A stretch of DNA of 8,403 nucleotides. Origin: Pseudomonadota bacterium (GTDB taxonomy: Bacteria; Myxococcota_A; UBA796; SXON01). The notes below the pieces were generated by a model, which worked only from the letters and a program-made list of their open reading frames with translations, searched no databases and was not told where the DNA came from. A program made the position numbers and the translations under genes. This document shows positions 1-5,308 of this stretch, piece by piece; the stretch's first letter is position 1; every line of letters starts with the position of its first letter. The stretch is from positions 1 to 8,403 of the forward strand of contig SXOM01000436.1 in the NCBI GenBank assembly GCA_005776735.1, read 5' to 3'.

Positions 1-512
1 ACGGTGGGCACCTTGTCGGCGAAGCCGACGCGGACGAGCTCGGCGGCCTCGGTTGGGGTGGCGGCCCGGGCGTCCTCGACCAGCACCTTGCGCACCGCGG
101 GGTCGGGCTCGTGCGGGAGGAGCGCCGCCACCGCGCTCGCCCAGCCCGAGCCGGTGTGGGCCAGCGCTTCGGCGAGTGCGAGGCGCACCGGCGCCGGCTC
201 CTGGCCCCACACCATCCGCGCGAGCAGCGGCCCGGCCGCGGCGGGCACCTGGAGGCGGCTGTCGCCGAAGCGCAGCAGCGAGCCGCGGTAGGGGGTGGGC
301 TCCGCCGTCCACGCGAGCTGCGCCACGCCCCGGTCGCCCTGCCACGCCGCGACGTCCATCGCCAACAAGCGCGCCTCCCATTCGTCGCCCGCGATCCACT
401 CGCGGAGCTGAGAAGGGCTGGCATCGAGCACCAGCGCGTCACGCCGGGACACCCACTCGGCGGCGGGTGCGGCCAGGGCCAACGGGAGCGAAGCGAGCAG
501 GCTGGTGAACAT
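1..512 (-). CDS. Secreted HEAT-repeat-like protein, 3' end outside window
   Basis: The minus-strand frame is open from ATG at 614 to the left edge, giving 170 visible residues from my chosen start at 512. That start is chosen because it begins a clean signal peptide (MFTSLLASLPLALAAPAAEW, with cleavage likely near residues 14-18). Alternative in-frame ATGs at 560 and 614 would put a long charged stretch before it. Ribosome-site support is weak for all three; a GGAA lies about 8 nt before 512. The mature part is rich in Ala, Leu, Trp and Arg. From about residue 106 to 151 it reads as paired short helices of HEAT type, with PVRLALAEALAHTG then DPAVRKVLVEDARAA. A weaker unit lies near residues 43-70. 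HEAT repeats are known as protein-binding scaffolds; no catalytic motif is visible. It should act in the periplasm or at the cell surface; its partner is unknown. It is divergent from the efflux operon, so shared regulation is possible but unproven. The other two minus frames read as Arg/Pro/Ser-rich shadows. Confidence 0.72.
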   Translation of the reverse strand, partial: MFTSLLASLPLALAAPAAEWVSRRDALVLDASPSQLREWIAGDEWEARLLAMDVAAWQGDRGVAQLAWTAEPTPYRGSLLRFGDSRLQVPAAAGPLLARMVWGQEPAPVRLALAEALAHTGSGWASAVAALLPHEPDPAVRKVLVEDARAATPTEAAELVRVGFADKVPT

Positions 513-654
513 CAGGCGGTTCCGGTCGGCGCGATCGAACCGCGGCGGGCCGGTGCCCATCCTCGCAGTGACGGAAGCCGACATGCCGTTGCGGACCGCA
601 TCGTTCCGATCCATAGCGTAGGGTCGCGGAGCCGAGTTGTAAGGGATCGTCAGC

Positions 655-680
655 GGGTGCCCCGGCACCACACCCTTTTT
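655..680 (+). promoter_or_regulatory. Inverted repeat followed by T5 run, candidate operator or attenuator
   Basis: GGTGCC (656-661) and GGCACC (664-669) form a perfect 6-bp dyad with a 2-nt centre. An overlapping alternative stem pairs GGGTG (655-659) with CACCC (671-675), directly followed by TTTTT (676-680). As DNA, the dyad sits just upstream of the weak promoter candidate for the adaptor and could be a regulator site. As RNA, if transcription began further upstream, the second stem plus T run resembles a short, weak intrinsic terminator ahead of the adaptor gene. Short GC dyads arise easily by chance at this base composition, so confidence is low. Confidence 0.3.
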
Positions 681-717
681 GCGCGGTCGGGCCGGGTCGC
701 GATTACCCTTGGCGGCC

Positions 718-722
718 GGAAG
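718..722 (+). promoter_or_regulatory. Ribosome binding site of the adaptor gene
   Basis: GGAAG is followed by six C bases and then the ATG at 729. The match to Shine-Dalgarno is modest but the spacing is normal. It supports the ATG at 729 rather than any upstream start in the long open frame that extends left to 111. Confidence 0.5.
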
Positions 723-728
723 CCCCCC

Positions 729-2003
729 ATGCGCCTCGTCTCGTTCTTCCTTTTCGTGGCCATCCTCGGGTGCAGCATGGGCGGTGGTGAAGGGGGCGGT
801 GGCGCTGGGCAGGGCGGGCCCGAGGGCGAAGAGGGGGAGCCGGTGGTCGACCCGCGCATCCTCGTCGAGGCCGAGCCGGCCGCGGCGGGCTCGGTCGGCG
901 ACCACGTCGTCGCCAGCGCTGCAGTCGAGAGCGAAGCGCAGGCGATGCTGGTGCCCGAGACCGTCGGCCTGGTCACGGGCATCTACGTGGAGGAGGGCGA
1001 CAGCGTCAGCCAGGGGCAGCTCCTCGCGGTCATCGCCTCGCCTTCGCTCGACGCCGCCTACCAGCGCGCCAGCAGCGAGCTCGAGCGCGCCGAGGCCGAC
1101 GCGGCCGCGGCGGAGCGGCTGTTCGATCAGGGCGCCCTGAGCCGCGCCGAGCTCGACACCGCCGCCCGTGCGCTCACCGCCGCGCGCACCGCCCACCAGG
1201 AGGCCAGCCAGACGCGCGGGTTCACCCGGCTGGAGAGCCCGATCGCCGGCGTGGTGGCCCAGCGCAACGTCCGCTTCGGCGAGACCGCCGGCGCGGCGGC
1301 GGCGTTCACCATCGTCGACCCCGACCGGCTCCGGGTCGTGGTGGCGCTCCCCGAGCGCGACCTGGCGCGGGTCGCCGTGGGCCAGCCCGCGCGCATCGTC
1401 AGCGCGTACGACGACGCGGTGGCCGGCACCGGGAAGGTCGTCCGCGTCGCGCCGATCGTCGACACCGCGACCGGTACGGTGCGCGTCACCGTGGCCCTGG
1501 ACCCGGGGCAGCGGGTGCTCCGGCCCGGCCAGTTCGTGAGCGTGCAGATCGAGGTCGCGCGGCACGAGGGTGTGGTCACGGTCCCGCGTCGCGCCGTCGT
1601 CTGGGAGGAGGGCCGTAGCTACGCGTGGCGCCTCTTGGAGGGCCCGCCGCCCGAGAAGGACGGCGAGGACGAGAAGCCGGGCGAAGGCAAGGACGGCGAG
1701 GACGAGGGCGGCGAGCCGGCCTGGTGGGAGGCGTTCCTCGGCGGCGCCGAAGAAGAAGAGAAGGAGCCGGAGATCCCGGGCCCGTGGCGCCGCGCGAGCA
1801 AGGTGGCGGTGAAGCTCGGCTTCGAGGACGGCACCCTGGCGGAGATCACCGAGGGGCTCGCCGCCGGCGAGGTGGTGATCACCGTCGGCAACCAGGCCCT
1901 CCGCGACGACGCCCGCGTGCGCCTGCCCGAAGATCCCAAGCTCGAACAGCCGAAGAAGGACGAAGAAGCCAAGGAAGACGCCCCGCCGGCCGCGGAGGGA
2001 TAG
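729..2003 (+). CDS. RND efflux periplasmic adaptor lipoprotein (HlyD/AcrA family)
   Basis: A 424-residue membrane fusion protein that should link the inner-membrane RND permeases encoded next to an outer-membrane channel. The start at 729 is set by a lipoprotein signal (MRLVSFFLFVAILGC); lipidation is expected on Cys15, with Ser at +2. A Gly/Glu-rich tether follows (residues 17-38). Domains in order: first lipoyl half about 71-104 (ETVGLVTGIYVEEGDSVSQG), alpha-hairpin about 105-163, second lipoyl half about 166-195 (LESPIAGVVAQRNVRFGE), beta-barrel about 198-277, and membrane-proximal domain about 282-400 ending in GLAAGEVVITVGNQALRDDARV. The hairpin is short, as in many RND adaptors. Two oddities are seen: an acidic insertion of about 50 residues (305-353) with a central AWWEAFLGG inside the membrane-proximal domain, and a charged Lys/Glu-rich tail (401-424). 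The stop lies 2 nt before the first permease, so co-transcription is near certain. Family assignment is firm; the cargo is unknown. Confidence 0.93.
   Translation: MRLVSFFLFVAILGCSMGGGEGGGGAGQGGPEGEEGEPVVDPRILVEAEPAAAGSVGDHVVASAAVESEAQAMLVPETVGLVTGIYVEEGDSVSQGQLLAVIASPSLDAAYQRASSELERAEADAAAAERLFDQGALSRAELDTAARALTAARTAHQEASQTRGFTRLESPIAGVVAQRNVRFGETAGAAAAFTIVDPDRLRVVVALPERDLARVAVGQPARIVSAYDDAVAGTGKVVRVAPIVDTATGTVRVTVALDPGQRVLRPGQFVSVQIEVARHEGVVTVPRRAVVWEEGRSYAWRLLEGPPPEKDGEDEKPGEGKDGEDEGGEPAWWEAFLGGAEEEEKEPEIPGPWRRASKVAVKLGFEDGTLAEITEGLAAGEVVITVGNQALRDDARVRLPEDPKLEQPKKDEEAKEDAPPAAEG
1994..2000 (+). promoter_or_regulatory. Strong ribosome binding site of first permease
   Basis: GGAGGGA lies inside the last codons of the adaptor gene, and 5 nt separate it from the GTG at 2006. 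It is the best Shine-Dalgarno sequence in the operon. It fixes the permease start at a GTG although the same frame is open upstream to 1625. Confidence 0.8.
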
Positions 2004-2005
2004 CC

Positions 2006-5000
2006 GTGGGCTTCTACCGGTGGGTGGTCGAACACCCGGTGACCGTGCTCATGGTCACCGTGGCGGTCTTCGTCTTCGGGTGGGTGTCGCTCGGCCAGTT
2101 GCCGCTCGACCTCATGCCGGACATCTCGTACCCGACGCTCACCGTGCGCACCGCGGTCGAGGGGGCCGCGCCGGAGGAGGTGGAGTCCCAGGTGAGCCGC
2201 CCCATCGAGGAGGCGCTCTCCACCGTCGAGGGGGTGGTGGCCATCGAGTCGCGGAGCCGCGCCGGCATCTCCGACGTGGTCTTGGAGTTCGACTGGGACA
2301 CCGACATGGGCCCCGCGATGCAGGACGTACGCGAGCGCCTGCAGACCACGTGGTTGCCCGACGGCATCGACCGGCCGCTCATCCTCCGCTACGACCCGAG
2401 CCTGGAGCCGATCCTGCGCATCGCGCTCACCGGCGGCGGCACGCAGCTCGAGCAGCGCGAGATCGCCGAGAAGCAGGTCAAGCGGAAGCTCGAGGCGCTC
2501 GACGGCGTGGCGGCGGTGGTCGTGCGCGGGGGGTTGGAGCGCCTGGTGCTCGTCGAAGCGCGCGAAGACTGGCTGGTCGCCCGCGGGGTCACGCTCGACC
2601 AGCTCCGCGCGACGCTCGCCTCCGAGAACGTGAACGTGGCGGGCGGCCTCGTGCGCGAGGGCGAGAACGAGTACCTGATCCGCACGCTCAACGAGTTCCG
2701 CTCGATCGACGACGTGCGGGAGCTCCAGGTCGTGCGCCCCGACGGCGTGCGCGTGCGGGTCGGCGACATCGCGGACGTGCGCGAGGGCAGCGCCGACCGC
2801 GAGGTGGTCGCGCGGCTCGACGGCGCCGAGGCGGTGGAGCTCGAGGTCTACAAGGAGGCCGACGCCAACCTCGTCCAGGTGTCCCGCGGCGTGAAGGCCG
2901 CGCTCACCACCGAAGGCGACGGCGCCCTGCTCCCCGAGGGCATGACCTCGCGCGTGCTCGACGACCAGGCCCGGTTCGTGGAGGGTGCGCTCGACAACCT
3001 CACCGGCGACGCGTGGCTCGGCGGTCTCCTGGCCATCCTCGTCACCTTCGTCTTCCTGCGCGACTGGCTGACCACGTTCATCATCTCCACTGCCATCCCG
3101 ATCTGCTTGTTCGCCACCTTCGGCGTGATGTACGTCGGCGACCTGAGCCTCAACCTCATGTCGCTCGGCGGTCTCGCGCTCGGCGTGAGCATGGTCATCG
3201 ACTCCGGCACGGTGGTGCTGGAGTCGATCCAGAACCACATCGACGGCGGAAAGTCTAGAAAGGAAGCCGCGATCGCGGGAACCGCCGAGGTGGCCACGGC
3301 CGTGTTCGCCTCGGTCCTCACCGCGATCGCGGTGTTCTTCCCGATCGTCTTCGTCGAGGGGGTGGCGGGCCAGATCTTCGGCGACCTCGCGCTCACCGTG
3401 GTGTTTTCGCTCCTGGCGTCGCTCGGGGTGGCGTTGTTGTTCATCCCGATGCTCGCGGCGCGGGAGCTGCGCCTCGAGCCCGCGCCGCGCCGCGGGCTGG
3501 ACATCGCCGCATCCAGCCCGCGCGACGCGTGGCGGGTGTTCGCGTCGCGTCGCGCGTGGTGGCGCTGGCCCTGGGCGGTCGTCCGCTTCGCGCTTCACGG
3601 GTCGATGTCGGCCGCGGCGGTGGCCTTCGCCTGGGGCGCGGGCTGGAGCGCCCGGCTCGGGCTGAGGGCGCTGTTCTTCACCTTTGGGCTCCTCAATCGG
3701 GTCACCGTGTGGCTCGCGGACCGCTTCCTCGCGGGGTACGCGGTGGCCGAAGCGTCGTTTGCGCGACTGTTGGGGCGGTGGTTGTCGCGCCCGTTCGCGG
3801 TCCTGGTGTACGCCGGTGGTGCCGTGGCGCTCGCGGCGGTCGCGTTCGCGGACGTCGGCGCGCAGCTCATCCCCGACGTGCACCAGGGGCGGTTCACCGT
3901 GGAGGTGGCGCTCCCGGTGGGGACGCCGCTGTCGAAGACCGACGCGCTCGTGCAGCAGCTCGAGGCCGAGGTGCGCCGCCTGGACGACGTGGACGCGGTC
4001 TACGCCGTGGTTGGCACCGAGCGCCGCGCCGACGCCAAGGCCGACGAGGGCGAGAACACCGCGCGGCTGCTGGTCGAGCTCACGCCCGGGGGCGACCTCG
4101 AAGCCCGCGAGGCCGCGGCGATGGCCCGCATCCGGGCGCTCCTCGGCGGGTTCCCGATGATGGAGTCGCGCTTCGCGCGGCCCGCGCTGTTCTCGTTCCG
4201 CACCCCAGTCGAGATCGTGCTGTACGCGCAGGACCTCGGCACGCTGCGGGCGGCGTCCGCGCAGGGGGTGGCCGCGCTCCAGGGGGTGCCGGGGCTCACC
4301 GAGGTGCACTCGTCGATGAGCGCCGGCTACCCCGAGGTGCGGGTGCACTACGACCGGCAGCGGCTCGCGGGCCTCGGCATCGGCGTGGGGGACGTCGCCC
4401 GGGCGGTGCGCGCGAAGGTGCAGGGCGAGCGCCCCACGCGCATCGCCGAGGGCGAACGTCGGGTCGACCTGCTCGTGCGCCTCCAGGAGGCCGATCGCAA
4501 CAGCGTCGAAGCGCTGGGCGCGATCAACGTCAACCCCGCGCTCCGGCCCGAGGTCCGCCTCGATACCGTGGCCCTGGTCGAAGAGGGCGAAGGCCCAAGC
4601 GAAGTGCGGCGCATCGACCAGCGGCGCGCGGTGGTGTTGTCCGCCGACGTGGCGGGGTTCGACCTGAGCGGTGCGGCCGCCGAGGCCGCGGCCGCCCTGC
4701 GCAGCGCCGGCCTCCCCAAGGGGGTCGAGCTCGAGGTCGCGGGCCAGCAGCAGGAGCTCGAAACGTCGCTGCGTTCGTTGGCGCTCGCGCTGGTCCTGGC
4801 GGTGTTCCTGGTGTACGTCATCATGGCGAGCACCTTCGAGTCGCTCCGCGACCCGCTGGTCATCCTGTTCTCGGTGCCGCTGGCGCTGGTCGGTGTGTCG
4901 GCAGGGTTGTGGCTCACCGGAAGCCCGGTGAGCGTGGTGGTCTTCATCGGCCTCATCGTCCTCGCCGGCGTGGTCGTGGCCAACGCGATCGTTCTGGTCG

Positions 5001-5308
5001 ACGCCATCGCCCGCTTGCGGCAGGAGGGTCGGCCGCTCGACGCCGCGATCCAGGAGGCGGCGGCGTTGCGCCTGCGCCCCATCCTCATCACCGCGCTCAA
5101 CTCCGTCCTGGGCCTGGTGCCCCTGGCGCTCGGCTTCGGCGAGGGCCAGGAGATGCAGCGCCCGATGGCGGTCACCATCATCTTCGGGCTCGCGAGCTCC
5201 ACGTTCCTGACGCTCGTGGTGGTGCCGGTGATCTACCGGCTCGCGGTCCGGCTCACGGAGGGGCCCGAAGCGATCGAGGCGGCGGCGCCTGCCGAGCCGG
5301 CCCCGTGA
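2006..5308 (+). CDS. RND efflux permease (AcrB-like superfamily), first of tandem pair
   Basis: An 1100-residue inner-membrane transporter, expected to use the proton gradient to move a substrate from periplasm or membrane into a tripartite pump. GTG 2006 gives the family's usual N-terminus (FYRWVVEHPVTVLMV) behind a strong ribosome site. Visible layout: TM1 about 12-30, first porter region to about 330, TM2 from 337 (LAILVTFVFLRDW), TM3 and TM4 to about 408, TM5-TM6 to about 486, TM7 about 597-615, second porter region, then TM8-TM12 from about 924 to 1080. The TM4 motif reads MVIDSGTVVLES: Asp399 aligns with AcrB Asp407, and Ser400 replaces Asp408. In TM10 Ala992 replaces AcrB Lys940 (VVANAIVLVDA). 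TM11 keeps Arg1022 and Thr1029 (RLRPILIT), which match AcrB Arg971/Thr978. The protein is longer than the usual 1020-1050 residues because of an insertion of about 80 residues (497-580) between TM6 and TM7. It resembles HAE-type pumps rather than heavy-metal CzcA types, but the substrate is not deducible. Confidence 0.95.
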   Translation: MGFYRWVVEHPVTVLMVTVAVFVFGWVSLGQLPLDLMPDISYPTLTVRTAVEGAAPEEVESQVSRPIEEALSTVEGVVAIESRSRAGISDVVLEFDWDTDMGPAMQDVRERLQTTWLPDGIDRPLILRYDPSLEPILRIALTGGGTQLEQREIAEKQVKRKLEALDGVAAVVVRGGLERLVLVEAREDWLVARGVTLDQLRATLASENVNVAGGLVREGENEYLIRTLNEFRSIDDVRELQVVRPDGVRVRVGDIADVREGSADREVVARLDGAEAVELEVYKEADANLVQVSRGVKAALTTEGDGALLPEGMTSRVLDDQARFVEGALDNLTGDAWLGGLLAILVTFVFLRDWLTTFIISTAIPICLFATFGVMYVGDLSLNLMSLGGLALGVSMVIDSGTVVLESIQNHIDGGKSRKEAAIAGTAEVATAVFASVLTAIAVFFPIVFVEGVAGQIFGDLALTVVFSLLASLGVALLFIPMLAARELRLEPAPRRGLDIAASSPRDAWRVFASRRAWWRWPWAVVRFALHGSMSAAAVAFAWGAGWSARLGLRALFFTFGLLNRVTVWLADRFLAGYAVAEASFARLLGRWLSRPFAVLVYAGGAVALAAVAFADVGAQLIPDVHQGRFTVEVALPVGTPLSKTDALVQQLEAEVRRLDDVDAVYAVVGTERRADAKADEGENTARLLVELTPGGDLEAREAAAMARIRALLGGFPMMESRFARPALFSFRTPVEIVLYAQDLGTLRAASAQGVAALQGVPGLTEVHSSMSAGYPEVRVHYDRQRLAGLGIGVGDVARAVRAKVQGERPTRIAEGERRVDLLVRLQEADRNSVEALGAINVNPALRPEVRLDTVALVEEGEGPSEVRRIDQRRAVVLSADVAGFDLSGAAAEAAAALRSAGLPKGVELEVAGQQQELETSLRSLALALVLAVFLVYVIMASTFESLRDPLVILFSVPLALVGVSAGLWLTGSPVSVVVFIGLIVLAGVVVANAIVLVDAIARLRQEGRPLDAAIQEAAALRLRPILITALNSVLGLVPLALGFGEGQEMQRPMAVTIIFGLASSTFLTLVVVPVIYRLAVRLTEGPEAIEAAAPAEPAP

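Larger units (their letters stand above)
513..728. promoter_or_regulatory. Divergent intergenic region, probable promoters both ways
   Basis: The region separates two divergent genes, so both promoters should lie here. On the plus strand the best hexamer pair I can find is TTTGCG (678-683), a 17-nt spacer, and GATTAC (701-706). This matches consensus at only 3 of 6 positions in each box, but would start transcription about 15 nt before the adaptor ATG. On the minus strand TTACAA (642-637), a 16-nt spacer and TACGCT (620-615) is an equally weak pair. It would place the transcript start near 608, which would favour the inner ATG at 512 or 560 for the divergent gene. No sigma-54 (-24/-12) pattern was seen. 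These are inferences from hexamer matching only. Confidence 0.35.

Noticed and set aside
111..728. Upstream extension of the adaptor frame
   Set aside because: It is antisense to the HEAT-like gene and lacks protein character. The lipoprotein signal at 729 is decisive for the start.
3242..3262. GGKS, a P-loop-like string, in the first permease after TM4, with rare TCT and AGA codons
   Set aside because: It is the cytoplasmic TM4-TM5 connection (HIDGGKSRKEAAIAGTAEV) found in all RND pumps, and the full Walker A pattern is absent. The small A-rich patch is too short to imply transfer or recombination.
1619..4348. 909-residue open frame on the minus strand
   Set aside because: It runs antisense to the adaptor and first permease, and its product is dominated by His, Arg, Asp and Glu in a pattern typical of GC-rich shadow frames. 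No domain is recognisable.
3529..5304. Upstream extension of the second permease frame
   Set aside because: Its translation is Arg/Gly/Ala-rich with no family similarity and overlaps the first permease in another frame. The true RND N-terminus begins at GTG 5305.
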